Notes: a model not told the origin generated them from the sequence alone. Shown: positions 1-8,524, numbered from the stretch's first letter. The stretch is 64,000 nt of DNA from Amycolatopsis nigrescens CSC17Ta-90 (GCF_000384315.1 NZ_ARVW01000001.1:496001-560000); one strand, 5' to 3'. Program-made: numbers and translations.

Positions 1-378
1 CACCATGGTCGGTCCGCCGGGGACCCGGTTCGCCCGGCGCGCACTGATGTCCTCGCCGACCTGGCTGTCCCGGATCCGGCCAAGCACGGTCAGGGTGAGC
101 CCGTGGGCGACGGCCAGGATCAGCAGGAACACGCCCAGCTTGCCGACCACGCCCTCGATCGAGTTGCCGCCGATGTCGACGATGGAGACCAAGGCGAGCA
201 CCCCGAGTACCACCAGATGGAAGAGCACGGTGACCAGCCGGGTCATCGACGCGCCGCTTTCCGTGTCGCCGTAGGCCTTTTCCAGGTAGCGACGTCCGCT
301 GCGATAGATGATCTGCCCGTCCACGGCGACCAGCAGCAGCCCTACCAGCAGGAAGGTCAGATAGGCATCGGTGTCCAT
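1..378 (-). CDS. Membrane protein, C-terminus cut by the window edge
   Basis: The reading frame starts at ATG 376-378 behind a GAAGGGA ribosome site and stays open for 126 codons to the window edge, so the C-terminus is missing. The visible protein has an N-terminal hydrophobic helix (about residues 7-20) and two more (about 47-66 and 80-98), with short polar loops and a cytoplasmic-looking basic stretch after the first helix (RSGRRYLEK). I do not recognise the family. The STAS gene ends 66 nt upstream on the same strand, so the two may be co-transcribed. A conserved membrane protein of unknown function is the safest name. Confidence 0.7.
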   Translation of the reverse strand, partial: MDTDAYLTFLLVGLLLVAVDGQIIYRSGRRYLEKAYGDTESGASMTRLVTVLFHLVVLGVLALVSIVDIGGNSIEGVVGKLGVFLLILAVAHGLTLTVLGRIRDSQVGEDISARRANRVPGGPTMV

Positions 379-444
379 GGCAGTCCCTTCCGTCGGCTCC
401 TCCACGACGAGTACCCGACGGGAGAGCCGGCGAAACGCCGGGAC

Positions 445-813
445 TCAGCGCAGGACGGTGTCGTCCAGCGCGTCCGGCACCGCCGGCAGCACGGCGAAAA
501 GCCCGCGCAGCCCGGTCGCCTCCAGTGCACGCAGCACGATGTACCGGGTGGTGACCAGCACCAGCCCGGCACCGCGCCGGTTGGCCACCGCCAGCGCCTC
601 GAGCGCGGAGCAGGACAGGAAGTCGACCCTGGACAGGTCGACCACCAGGCGGCTGCCTTCGGTTACACCGCCGAGCGCGGCACGCAGCCCGCCGACGGTC
701 AGGGCGTCCACTTCGCCGACCACCGTCAGCAGCACGACGTCCTGCTGCGGGGTGCTCACGGTGACGGACATACCGAAATGATCTTGGGAATGCCGGGGGC
801 TCGGAATATTCAT
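445..813 (-). CDS. STAS-domain anti-sigma factor antagonist-like protein
   Basis: A 122-residue protein with the STAS fold: a central beta strand VVLLTVVGEVDALT, then the signature region LVVDLSRVDFLSCSALEAL, where the serines after F-L sit where SpoIIAA-type antagonists are phosphorylated by anti-sigma kinases. This suggests a partner-switching regulator. No anti-sigma kinase or sigma factor lies nearby, so the partner is unknown. The frame is open further upstream, but the ATG at 813 has an AGGAG site 7-8 nt before it and the upstream extension is Arg-rich, so 813 was chosen. A second in-frame Met (MSVTVST) is a less likely start. Confidence 0.85.
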   Translation of the reverse strand: MNIPSPRHSQDHFGMSVTVSTPQQDVVLLTVVGEVDALTVGGLRAALGGVTEGSRLVVDLSRVDFLSCSALEALAVANRRGAGLVLVTTRYIVLRALEATGLRGLFAVLPAVPDALDDTVLR

Positions 814-826
814 GATGCGCTCCTCT

Positions 827-847
827 CGAGGCCGACGAACGGCCTCG
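827..847 (-). promoter_or_regulatory. Hairpin directly upstream of the STAS ribosome site
   Basis: Perfect 8-bp stem CGAGGCCG / CGGCCTCG with a 5-nt loop. It ends one base before the purine-rich ribosome site of the STAS gene. If transcribed it would sit in the 5' leader and could affect ribosome access. The regulatory role is inference. Confidence 0.35.
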
Positions 848-1059
848 CCCGCGAGATCGACCGCGGACGGTTGGGCGAGGCGGACCTTCGCCCGCCTTCT
901 CGCTGACCGGAGCACGCTGCTGAACAACAGCCAGTCCCGCTGACGGTACGCGACTGACCCGGCACGTCAACCGCACGCCACCGGCCGGGACGGGTTTCCG
1001 GTTGCCGCGCGCCGGGTATTCCGGCGACCTGGGCACCGGTTCCGGCGAGGAGGTGGACG

Positions 1060-2373
1060 ATGACGCGAAAGCGGGTGGTGGTCGTCGGCGGAGGCTTCGC
1101 CGGCTACGAGGCCGCCAAGGGGCTGTCGGCGAAACTTCCGCCGGAGGAGTTCGAGATCGCACTGGTCAACCCCACCGACTACTTCCTCTACCTCCCGCTG
1201 CTGCCCGAGGTGGCCGCCGGCATCCTGGACCCGCGCCGGATCTCCGTCTCACTGCCCGGCACGCTGCCGGACGTCCGGCTGATGCTGGGCGAGGTGCGTG
1301 CGGTCGAGCTCGCCGAACGCCAGATCCGCTATACCGATCCAGAAGGTGCACACCATCGGCTGTCCTACGATCGGCTGGTGCTGGCCGTCGGCAGTGTGCA
1401 CAAGCTGCTGCCGATTCCCGGCCTCGCCGAGTACGCACACGGCTTCCGCGGCGTGCCCGAAGCGCTCTACCTCCGCGATCACGTGACCAGGCAGGTGGAG
1501 CTGGCCGCGGCCGCCGATGAGGAGAAGGAACGGGACGCGCGCTGCACCTTCGTGGTGGTCGGCGCCGGCTACACCGGTACCGAGGTCGCCGCGCAGGGTC
1601 CGCGGTACACCGCGCAACTCGCCGCCAGGCACGCCGAGCTGCGCGGGCAGCGGATGCGCTGGCTGCTGCTCGACGTCGCGCCGCGGGTGCTGCCCGAACT
1701 CGACCAGCGACTGTCCGGCACCGCGGACCGGGTGCTCCGCGAGCAAGGGGTCGAGGTGCGGACGGAGACGTCGATCAGTGAAGCGACCGCTGACGGGGTC
1801 ACGCTGACCACCGGAGAGTTCGTGCCGACCCGTTCCCTGGTCTGGTGCGTTGGCGTGCGGCCGGATCCGCTGGTCGACGACGTCGGCCTGGAGACGACGA
1901 AGGGACGGCTGGTGGTGGACCCCCGGCTCGGCGTGCCGGGACATCCCGAGGTGTTCGCCTGCGGTGACGCCGCCGCGGTGCCGGATCTCACCAGGCCGGG
2001 TGAGCTCACCGCGATGACCGCGCAGCACGCGGTCCGCCAGGGCAAGCTGGCCGCCAGGAACGTGGCCGCCTCGCTCGGCCACGGCAAGGCCCGCCGCTAC
2101 CGGCACCACGACCTCGGCTTCGTGGTCGACCTCGGTGCGCGCCGCGCCGCGGCGAACCCGCTGCACATCCCGCTGTCCGGGCTGCCCGCCAAGGCCGTCA
2201 CCCGCGGCTACCACCTGGTTTCCATGCCGGGCAACCGAATCCGCACCGCCGTCGACTGGCTGCTGGACGCGGTACTGCGCCGGCGCCAGAGCGTGCAGCT
2301 CGGTCTGGTCCGATCGGGAACCGTGCCGTTGGACACGGCGTCGCCGGAAGTGCCGAAACTGCGGAAGGAGTAG
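1060..2373 (+). CDS. Type II NADH dehydrogenase-like FAD oxidoreductase
   Basis: A 437-residue pyridine-nucleotide-disulfide oxidoreductase of the NDH-2 type. It would move electrons from NADH to quinone at the membrane without pumping protons. The first Rossmann motif VVVGGGFAGYEAAK (near residue 10) binds FAD. The phrase NPTDYFLYLPLLPEVAAG is typical of NDH-2. The second dinucleotide fold VVVGAGYTGTEVA (near residue 165) binds NAD(P)H. CGDAAAVPD near residue 305 is the usual late FAD-contact motif. The C-terminal third has amphipathic basic segments suited to membrane attachment. The ATG follows GAGGAGGTGGACG. The next gene begins 2 nt after the stop, indicating translational coupling. Confidence 0.88.
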   Translation: MTRKRVVVVGGGFAGYEAAKGLSAKLPPEEFEIALVNPTDYFLYLPLLPEVAAGILDPRRISVSLPGTLPDVRLMLGEVRAVELAERQIRYTDPEGAHHRLSYDRLVLAVGSVHKLLPIPGLAEYAHGFRGVPEALYLRDHVTRQVELAAAADEEKERDARCTFVVVGAGYTGTEVAAQGPRYTAQLAARHAELRGQRMRWLLLDVAPRVLPELDQRLSGTADRVLREQGVEVRTETSISEATADGVTLTTGEFVPTRSLVWCVGVRPDPLVDDVGLETTKGRLVVDPRLGVPGHPEVFACGDAAAVPDLTRPGELTAMTAQHAVRQGKLAARNVAASLGHGKARRYRHHDLGFVVDLGARRAAANPLHIPLSGLPAKAVTRGYHLVSMPGNRIRTAVDWLLDAVLRRRQSVQLGLVRSGTVPLDTASPEVPKLRKE

Positions 2374-2375
2374 CG

Positions 2376-2912
2376 ATGACCACCGGACCGGATCAAGTCC
2401 GCGCGGAAGGGCCGTACGTTGTCGTCGATGGCGATCCGGACCGGCGCGGGATCGTGGTGCTCGACCCGGCTGGGGCGGCGAAGCACGAGGAACTACCGGC
2501 CACCTGGCGCCCGATCGCCGACCGCCGCCGGATCTTCTGGTGCCGGCTGCCCACCGACGGCGCGCTGACCGAAGCCGAAGAACTGCTGACGAACCCGCCG
2601 GCCCCGGTCGACCTGGTGGCCGGCGGCACGTTCGCGGACGCGGCGCTGAACCTTGCCGCGGCGCACACCGGCACGGTGCGCGCGGTGCTGCTCGTCGACC
2701 CCGGTACCGGCACTACGGACGCCGACCAGGAATGGGCACGGCGAGCGGCCGGGCAATGGCAGGAATTGGAAACGGCCGGAGTGCGCGTCCAGGTGATCGC
2801 GCACAGCACGGGCGGGAAGTACGACCGGGTGCCGCCGCCGCTGCCGCTGGGGCATCCCGACGTGGTCGCCGGGGCGCAGCGGGCGTTCGACGAGCTGGAC
2901 GACCGAGCTTAG
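2376..2912 (+). CDS. Hypothetical protein coupled to the NADH dehydrogenase gene
   Basis: A 178-residue protein starting 2 nt after the NDH-2 stop, with AAGGAG overlapping the end of that gene, so the pair is almost certainly one operon. No signal peptide or membrane segment is visible. The sequence alternates strands and helices (YVVVDGDP, GIVVLDPAG, VDLVAGGTFADAALNLAAAH, RAVLLVDPG, VRVQVIAHS), which looks like an alpha/beta Rossmann-like or alpha/beta-hydrolase-like fold. No nucleophile elbow is clear. Family not recognised. A role linked to the dehydrogenase is inferred from position alone. Confidence 0.75.
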   Translation: MTTGPDQVRAEGPYVVVDGDPDRRGIVVLDPAGAAKHEELPATWRPIADRRRIFWCRLPTDGALTEAEELLTNPPAPVDLVAGGTFADAALNLAAAHTGTVRAVLLVDPGTGTTDADQEWARRAAGQWQELETAGVRVQVIAHSTGGKYDRVPPPLPLGHPDVVAGAQRAFDELDDRA

Positions 2913-2934
2913 TCCACTGTAGACAGACTGCGAG

Positions 2935-3579
2935 TCACTCGCCGTACCTGCGCCGCACCCTGGGCGCCAGTGCCCGCCAGACCGGGCGCCACACGCGGCC
3001 CGGCAGCACGGCGCTGCGCTCCTCCCTCGCCACCCGCCCGCGCCGGTGCGCCAGCAGGCCCGCCGAACCGGAGTCGTACTTCAGCCGGTACTCCACCGCG
3101 CACACCTGCCGAACGCTCTTGTAGCCGTACTGCGCCGGCGCGACCAGCCGGGCCGGCGCGCCCTGATCCGGGGTGAGCGGGGCGCCGTCGAGGTGGTCGG
3201 CGAGCAGCACGTCTTCGGCTAACGCGTCGGCCAGCGAAAGGCAGCTGCGGTAACCGTCCAGCCCGGCGAAGACCACCCAGGCGCAGGCGGGATGCGGGCG
3301 GACCCTGGCCACCAGCAGCTCGTGCACCGCCCGGAACGGCACTCCGCCCCAGCGCAGCCCGGTGCTGCTCCAGGTGGTCACGCAGTGCAGGTCGGCGATG
3401 CGCTCCCGCCTTCCCGGCAGGCCGAGCAGCGTGCCGAGTTCGAGCTGCACCGGGGTGCGGACCGCGCCGGTCACCCACACCACCGGCCGGGCCGGCACCT
3501 CCGGGCGCACTCGCGCGAACCACGGCAGGCCGAACCGGCGCAGCTCGGTGCCGGTCTGGCCACGGGGCAGCTCGGTCAT
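2935..3579 (-). CDS. Molybdopterin-dependent oxidoreductase, sulfite-oxidase-like domain
   Basis: A 214-residue soluble protein matching the oxidoreductase molybdopterin-binding domain seen in sulfite oxidase and YedY/MsrP. The phrase LHCVTTWSSTGLRWGGVPF (near residue 65) carries the Cys expected to ligate Mo. Later come VFAGLDGYRSCLSLADAL and RLVAPAQYGYKSVRQV, typical of the fold. It has no Tat signal, so unlike MsrP it is probably cytoplasmic. The tail after residue 180 is very basic. The ATG follows a GGGAGG-like site. It converges on the NDH-2 operon with only 22 nt between stops. The substrate is unknown. Confidence 0.8.
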   Translation of the reverse strand: MTELPRGQTGTELRRFGLPWFARVRPEVPARPVVWVTGAVRTPVQLELGTLLGLPGRRERIADLHCVTTWSSTGLRWGGVPFRAVHELLVARVRPHPACAWVVFAGLDGYRSCLSLADALAEDVLLADHLDGAPLTPDQGAPARLVAPAQYGYKSVRQVCAVEYRLKYDSGSAGLLAHRRGRVAREERSAVLPGRVWRPVWRALAPRVRRRYGE

Positions 3580-3642
3580 GTCGCCTCCCTGATTTTAGAG
3601 GCTCCACACTAGAACTAGGCACGGGTCGCCGTCCAGTACGGC

Positions 3643-4779
3643 TCAGCCGGTTCGCGCATCGTCCTTGCGGACCGTGTGCCGGCCGGCGGTGACCACCACC
3701 GCGGCCACCGCGGAGAGCGTCGCGCCGAACGCGTAGGGCAGCCACGACGCGACATCGAACAACGCGCCGGAACCGAGCGGGCCCACCACCCTGCCGGTAG
3801 CGGCGGCCGACTGGCCCTGCCCCATCCTGGCGCCGCGCTCCCCCGGCGGACCGGCCCCGGCCAGCATGCTGGCCACGGTCGCGGTGACTAGCCCGTCGCC
3901 GGCCGAAAGCAGCACCACCGCGGCCACGAACACCGGCATCGGCACCACCGGCAGCACCACCAGTCCCACGGCCATCACCAGTGCGCCGGCCATCGCGACC
4001 CGTTCCTCGCCCCAGCGCGCGGCCACCCTGGCCACCAGAACTCCTTGCACCAGCAGCAAAGCCAGCCCGGCCAGGCAGAGCAGCCAGCCGACGAACACCG
4101 GCCCCGCTCCGAACCGCTGCGCGGCCAGGAAGGCGACCGTGGTCTCCATGCCGACGAAAGCGGCCATACCGGCGAATCCCGCGAGCAGCAGGGTCCACGG
4201 CGCGACCCGCCGCCGCGCACCGGCCGGGCGGGGAGCCGGGCTCACCGGAGCAGGGCCGGGCAGTGCCACCAAGGCGAACATCAGGTTGGCCGCGGCGAGA
4301 CCGGCCGCGATGAACGCGACCACGTCGAACCCGAGCGGCGCGGCGAGCGCGCCCAGCGCCGGCCCGACGGTGAAGGCCAGCCCGATCGAAGCCCCGATCA
4401 GCCCCATCGACCTGGTGCGGTGCTCAGGCTCGCTGACGTCCGCGGCGAAAGCCTGCGCCACCCCGATGCTCCCGCCGCAGGCCCCGGCGATCACGCGCGC
4501 CGCCAGCAGCAGCCACAGGTCGCCGGCCAGGCCCATCACCAGCAGCGACGCGGTGGAACCCGCCAGGCTCACCAGCAGCAACGGCCGCCTGCCGTACCGG
4601 TCGGCCAGCCTGCCGAGCACCGGCGCCGCGGCGGCCTGCGCCAGCGAGTAGCTGGTCAGCAGCACCCCGACCCACACCCCGCCGCCGCCGAGGTCCGCCA
4701 CGTAGAAGGGCAGCGACGGCAGTACCAGGGTGAAGCCGAACAGGTCGATGAAAACCGTGGCGCACAACGCCAGCAGCAC
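3643..4779 (-). CDS. MFS family efflux transporter
   Basis: A 378-residue, twelve-helix major facilitator. The loop 2-3 motif GRLADRYGRRPLLL (near residue 57) is the MFS signature, and the segment VIAGACGGSIGVAQAFAADV resembles the drug:H+ antiporter motif C region. The substrate is probably a drug or small metabolite. The GTG at 4779 has no ribosome site close to it. Fifteen nt upstream an in-frame ATT (4792-4794) sits 8 nt after GAGGAG, and an in-frame TGA overlaps that site, so translation may really begin at ATT. The gene is flanked by genes facing the same way, but gaps of 60-100 nt make an operon uncertain. Confidence 0.85.
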   Translation of the reverse strand: MLLALCATVFIDLFGFTLVLPSLPFYVADLGGGGVWVGVLLTSYSLAQAAAAPVLGRLADRYGRRPLLLVSLAGSTASLLVMGLAGDLWLLLAARVIAGACGGSIGVAQAFAADVSEPEHRTRSMGLIGASIGLAFTVGPALGALAAPLGFDVVAFIAAGLAAANLMFALVALPGPAPVSPAPRPAGARRRVAPWTLLLAGFAGMAAFVGMETTVAFLAAQRFGAGPVFVGWLLCLAGLALLLVQGVLVARVAARWGEERVAMAGALVMAVGLVVLPVVPMPVFVAAVVLLSAGDGLVTATVASMLAGAGPPGERGARMGQGQSAAATGRVVGPLGSGALFDVASWLPYAFGATLSAVAAVVVTAGRHTVRKDDARTG

Positions 4780-4885
4780 TTTCGTGGATGGAATCGGCTC
4801 TGCTCCTCACCGGTCGTGCACCCGCCCGCCGAGACCCCCAGCGGCCTTCTTCTACAAAGCGTAGTAGATCAGGCGGGCGCCGCCG

Positions 4886-5878
4886 TCACCCCGGTGCCGA
4901 ACGCGCGTGCGCGTCCTCGGGATGGACGTGCACGGTGGCCCCGGAGAACCGCGGCACCGCATGACGCAGCCGGTGTTCCGCCCGATGGGCGATCTCGTGC
5001 GCGTCGACGAACGGGAGCGTGGCGCGGACCGCGAGCTCGACCTCGGCGTGCAGCTCGTGCCCGATCCAGCGCAGCCGCACCCGGTCCACCCGGCGAACCT
5101 GGTCCAGCCCGGACAGTTCGGCGTGCGCCAGGTCGATCAGCTCCGGATCGACCGCGTCCATCAGCCGCCCGAAGACCTGCTTCGCCGCGGAGTACGTGAC
5201 CACCCCGATGGCCGCGGCGATCAGCAGGCCGATGATCGGGTCGGCGAGCCGCCAGCCCAACGCGGCACCCCCGGCCGAGAGCAGCACGGCCAGCGAGGTG
5301 ATGGCGTCCGCCCTGGCGTGCAGCCCGTCGGCCACCAGCGCCGCCGAGCCGATCCGGCGACCGGCGCGGATGCGCACCTGTGCGGCGATCTCGTTGCCGG
5401 CGAACCCGGCGATCGCGGCCACCGCCACCGCGGGCAGCTGCCGCACCTCGGCCGGCTCGGCCAGCCGGCGCAGCGACTCCACCAGTGCGGCCACCGCCGA
5501 ACCCGCGATGACCATGACCACGACCACCCCGGCGAGATCCTCCGCGCGGCCGAAACCGTAGGTGAACCGGCGGGTCGCCCGTCGCCGCCCGATCAGGAAC
5601 GCGATGCCCACCGGCACCGCGGTGAGCGCGTCGGCGAGGTTGTGCAGGGTGTCCGAAAGCAGCGCCACCGAACCGGAGAGCGTGACCACCACTGCCTGCC
5701 CGGCCGCCGTCAGCGCGAGCACGCCGAGCGAGATCCACAGCGCCCGCAGGCCGGCCGAACTCGCCTTCAGCTGCGCGTCGACCCGATCGGCGGTGTCGTG
5801 ACTGTGCGGCCGGACCAGCGCGGTCAGCCTGGCCCACCGACCGGTATGCCCGTGACCGTGCCCTTCAGATGCGCTCAT
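4886..5878 (-). CDS. Cation diffusion facilitator metal exporter
   Basis: A 330-residue CDF transporter that would export Zn2+ or a similar divalent ion in exchange for protons. A His-rich N-terminus (GHGHGH) precedes six membrane helices. Helix 2 has LLSDTLHNLADAL and helix 5 has LVADGLHARADAIT, the paired HxxxD metal sites with their preceding Asp. The C-terminal cytoplasmic domain (about 215-330) includes HELHAEVELAV and HEIAHRAEHRL, typical of the dimerising ferredoxin-like domain. It is divergent from an ArsR/SmtB gene with a palindromic operator between them, so metal-induced expression is likely. The RPHSHDT stretch may add cytosolic metal binding. Confidence 0.92.
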   Translation of the reverse strand: MSASEGHGHGHTGRWARLTALVRPHSHDTADRVDAQLKASSAGLRALWISLGVLALTAAGQAVVVTLSGSVALLSDTLHNLADALTAVPVGIAFLIGRRRATRRFTYGFGRAEDLAGVVVVMVIAGSAVAALVESLRRLAEPAEVRQLPAVAVAAIAGFAGNEIAAQVRIRAGRRIGSAALVADGLHARADAITSLAVLLSAGGAALGWRLADPIIGLLIAAAIGVVTYSAAKQVFGRLMDAVDPELIDLAHAELSGLDQVRRVDRVRLRWIGHELHAEVELAVRATLPFVDAHEIAHRAEHRLRHAVPRFSGATVHVHPEDAHARSAPG

Positions 5879-5914
5879 CCGCGGTCGATCCTCCGTCCAG
5901 ATTTCGCCAACACA

Positions 5915-5928
5915 TGAAGACGTCTTCA
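5915..5928. promoter_or_regulatory. ArsR/SmtB operator palindrome
   Basis: Perfect 14-bp inverted repeat TGAAGACGTCTTCA lying between the divergent CDF exporter (start 5878) and the SmtB-type regulator (start 5956). The size, A/T-flanked symmetry and position match SmtB/CzrA-type operators. A bound regulator would cover both start regions, giving repression of both genes until metal is present. Regulation is inferred. Confidence 0.75.
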
Positions 5929-5955
5929 GATATACCAGCGGTTAGGATAGGGCCC

Positions 5956-6321
5956 ATGGGACATGGCGTCGAGGGCAGGCCACCACCGGTCACCGCGCTG
6001 GACGCGGAAAGCGCGGCGACGGTCGCCGCCACCCTGCAGGCGCTGGCCACCCCTTCGCGGCTGCTGATCCTCACCCGCCTGCGGCAGGGCCCCTGCGCCG
6101 TCGCGGACCTCGCGGTCGCGGTCGGCATGGAGCAGTCCGCGGTCTCGCACCAGCTGCGACTGCTTCGCGCGCTGAGCCTGGTCGCCAGCAGACGACAGGG
6201 CCGCAGCATCGTCTACAGCCTCTACGACTCGCACGTGGCGATGCTGCTCGACCAGGCCGTGTACCACATCGAGCACCTGCGGCTGGGCCTGCGCGAGTTT
6301 CCCGGCACCGGGGCGGGCTGA
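5956..6321 (+). CDS. ArsR/SmtB-family metal-responsive repressor
   Basis: A 121-residue winged-helix protein. The recognition segment is MEQSAVSHQLRLLRALSLV (about 58-76), followed by the wing RRQGRSIVYSL. The last helix contains D91-x-H93-x10-H104-x2-H107, exactly the alpha-5 metal site of SmtB/CzrA/NmtR sensors (known family feature), which points to Zn, Co or Ni. The ATG at 5956 was preferred over an upstream in-frame start at 5869, because the latter would overlap the exporter start and translate through the operator. It is divergent from the CDF exporter, its probable target. Confidence 0.92.
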   Translation: MGHGVEGRPPPVTALDAESAATVAATLQALATPSRLLILTRLRQGPCAVADLAVAVGMEQSAVSHQLRLLRALSLVASRRQGRSIVYSLYDSHVAMLLDQAVYHIEHLRLGLREFPGTGAG

Positions 6322-6342
6322 CTACGCAGAGGACGCCGGGGC

Positions 6343-6822
6343 TCAGCCGCGAGGTGTGGCGAAGGCGTCCAGGCTCGCCCAGCCGCCGGCGATATCGCGC
6401 CATGGTGCGGTGCCGGCCAGCACGGCGGTACTGGACGTCTTGAGCGTCACGGGTGTTCCGCTGAGCAGCGCGACCAGTTCCTCCAGCCCGGGGTTGTGCC
6501 CGATGAAGAGCACCGTCCGCGCCTGCTCCGGCAGCTCACGCGCCACCGCCACCAACTCGCCGGGGGAAGCGCCGTAGAGCCGTTGCGCGGTCAGCGCCTC
6601 GGGCACCGGGTCGAATTCCGCCGACACCAGCCCCCAGGTCTGCCTGGCCCGCGCCGCCGAGGAGCAGACGACCAGGTCGAACGGGCCGACGTGCTCGCGG
6701 AGCCAGCGACCCGCCGCCGGCGCGTCCCGGCGGCCGCGGTCGCCGAGCGGCCGCTCGAAGTCGGGCACGTCCTGCGGCCAGGCCGACTTCGCGTGCCGGA
6801 GCAGCACCAGGGTGCGCGTCAT
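6343..6822 (-). CDS. SixA-type histidine phosphatase
   Basis: A 159-residue single-domain member of the histidine phosphatase (phosphoglycerate mutase-like) superfamily. LVLLRHAKSAWP at the N-terminus holds the phospho-accepting His (RHAKS form, as in SixA). CSSAARARQTW and LFIGHNPGLEELV hold the second Arg and the second catalytic His. Such proteins remove phosphate from phosphohistidine or small substrates; the substrate here is unknown. The start ATG overlaps the TGA of the FAH gene (ATGA), so the gene is translated with the cyclase/FAH operon. Confidence 0.88.
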   Translation of the reverse strand: MTRTLVLLRHAKSAWPQDVPDFERPLGDRGRRDAPAAGRWLREHVGPFDLVVCSSAARARQTWGLVSAEFDPVPEALTAQRLYGASPGELVAVARELPEQARTVLFIGHNPGLEELVALLSGTPVTLKTSSTAVLAGTAPWRDIAGGWASLDAFATPRG

Positions 6823-7745
6823 CGCGCGACCCGCCTCGCCGGCGGTACCGGATGCGCCGGCACGCCCTCGACCACGGTGTTCTCGATGGTGCCGAGGCCG
6901 TCCACGGTCATCGTCACCACGTCACCGGGCCGCAGCGGCGGCGGGTCGATCCGGCCGGCCCTGCCCCAGAACTCGACCAGGCAGCCGTCCCCGCAGGTAC
7001 CCGAGCCCAGCACGTCGCCGGCGCCGACCCAGGTGCCCCTGCTGGCGTAGGCGAGCAGTTCTTCGAAGGACCAGGCGGAGTTCGCCAGTGAGTCGGTGCC
7101 GAGCACCGAACCGTTCACGCTCACCGTCATCCGCAGGTCGAGCCGGTCACCGCGCCGGTAGGGCTCGAGCTCGTCGGCGGTGACCAGGTAGGGCCCGAGG
7201 GTGGACGCGGTGTCCTTGCCCTTCGCCGGGCCGAGGCCGATCTTCATCTCGTGGGTCTGCAGGTCACGCGCGGACCAGTCGTTGAAGATCGTGTAGCCGA
7301 CGATGTGCTCGCGGGCCTGCTCCACGCTGAGGTTGAAACCGTCACGGCCGACGATCGCGGCCACCTCCAGCTCGAAGTCGAACCGGGTGCAGCCCGGCGG
7401 CACCGGCACCGGGTCGTGCGCGCCGATCACCGCGTGCGGGTTGGTGAAGTAGAACGTCGGGATCTCGTACCACTGGTCCGGCACCTTGCCCCGCCCAACG
7501 CCCTTGTACGAGCCTTCGACGTGCTTCTCGAAGGTGATGAAGTCGCGGATCGAAGCCGGCCGCACGGGCGGCAGCAGGCGCACCGCCGAAACCGGCACCG
7601 GGTCCCCGACCAGCAGCGACTCGACGCTCGGCCGTTCGGTCAGCAGGTCGAGCACCCGCGTCCCCGACGGCAGCGGATGGATCAGCCCGTCCTGGACGAC
7701 TCCACTGTGGACAGTGCGGTCCCGCTCGTACCTGGCGATCTTCAC
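6819..7745 (-). CDS. Fumarylacetoacetate hydrolase family protein
   Basis: A 308-residue FAH-superfamily enzyme that would cleave or decarboxylate a beta-diketo acid using a divalent metal. Seen are RDFITFEKHVEGSY, the metal-site phrase TRFDFELEVAAIVGR (E-x-E), YTIFNDWSARDLQ, and KGKDTASTLGPYLV, all conserved in FAH proteins. The frame is open far upstream, but the GTG at 7745 overlaps the cyclase stop (GTGA) after a GGAGGA stretch and gives the normal family N-terminus. Middle gene of a three-gene operon. Pairing with a cyclase suggests ring cleavage or aromatic acid breakdown. That pathway is inference. Confidence 0.9.
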   Translation of the reverse strand: MKIARYERDRTVHSGVVQDGLIHPLPSGTRVLDLLTERPSVESLLVGDPVPVSAVRLLPPVRPASIRDFITFEKHVEGSYKGVGRGKVPDQWYEIPTFYFTNPHAVIGAHDPVPVPPGCTRFDFELEVAAIVGRDGFNLSVEQAREHIVGYTIFNDWSARDLQTHEMKIGLGPAKGKDTASTLGPYLVTADELEPYRRGDRLDLRMTVSVNGSVLGTDSLANSAWSFEELLAYASRGTWVGAGDVLGSGTCGDGCLVEFWGRAGRIDPPPLRPGDVVTMTVDGLGTIENTVVEGVPAHPVPPARRVAR

Positions 7746-8524
7746 GCGTCGTCCTCCTCGAAGATGGCCACCGCACGGGTCCAGCCGGCCGAGGCTGCGT
7801 GCACCTTCACCGGGAAGCAGGAGATCTGGAACCCGGTGGACGGCAGCGCCTCCAGGTTGTGCAGCTTCTCGATGTGGCAGTACCCGATCTCGCGGCCGGC
7901 CTTGTGCCCCTCCCAGATCACCGAGCCGTCGTGCTCGCGGGCATACCGCTGCGCGGTGTAGACGAACGGCGCGTCCCAGCTCCAGGCGTCCGTACCGGTC
8001 AGCCGCACGCCCTGTTCGAGCAGATGCAGGGTGGCGTCGCGGCCGACCCCGCAGCCGGTGGTCACGTAGTCGTCCTCGCCGTACCGCACCCCGGCGCTGG
8101 TGTTGACCACGACGATCTCCAGCGGGCTCAGCCGGTGCCCGATCCGGTCGAGCTCGGCGTCGATGTCCTCCGGGGTCACCACATAGCCGTTTTCGAAATG
8201 GCGGAAATCGAGCTTCACCGCGGGCTGCAGGCACCATTCCAGCGGCACCTCGTCGATGGTGATGGCCCGCTGACCCCGGCTCATCGTGGAGGCGTAGTGG
8301 TACGGCGCGTCCAGATGCGTGCCGTTGTGCGTGCTCATGCGCACCTGCTCGATCGCCCAGCCCTCCCCGTCCGGCAGGTCGTCCTTGGTCGCGCCGGGGA
8401 AGAAGGCCAGCATGCGGTCCACGGTGTCCTCGTGCGTGAAGTAGTCGATCTCCGGCTCCAGGCCAGGTGGATCGGAGGCGATCCCGGCCCGCAGCGGAAC
8501 CGAGATGTCGACGAACTTGCGCAT
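7742..8524 (-). CDS. Cyclase family protein (kynurenine formamidase-like fold)
   Basis: A 260-residue metal-dependent hydrolase of the cyclase superfamily. The signature MSTHNGTHLDAPYHY (near residue 63) is the HxGTHxDxPxH metal motif shared with KynB-type formamidases and polyketide cyclases. A later block CHIEKLHNLEALPSTGFQ is also typical. It is the first gene of the operon cyclase-FAH-SixA, with 4-nt overlaps at both junctions. The family covers amide and lactone hydrolysis; the true substrate cannot be read from sequence. Confidence 0.88.
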   Translation of the reverse strand: MRKFVDISVPLRAGIASDPPGLEPEIDYFTHEDTVDRMLAFFPGATKDDLPDGEGWAIEQVRMSTHNGTHLDAPYHYASTMSRGQRAITIDEVPLEWCLQPAVKLDFRHFENGYVVTPEDIDAELDRIGHRLSPLEIVVVNTSAGVRYGEDDYVTTGCGVGRDATLHLLEQGVRLTGTDAWSWDAPFVYTAQRYAREHDGSVIWEGHKAGREIGYCHIEKLHNLEALPSTGFQISCFPVKVHAASAGWTRAVAIFEEDDA

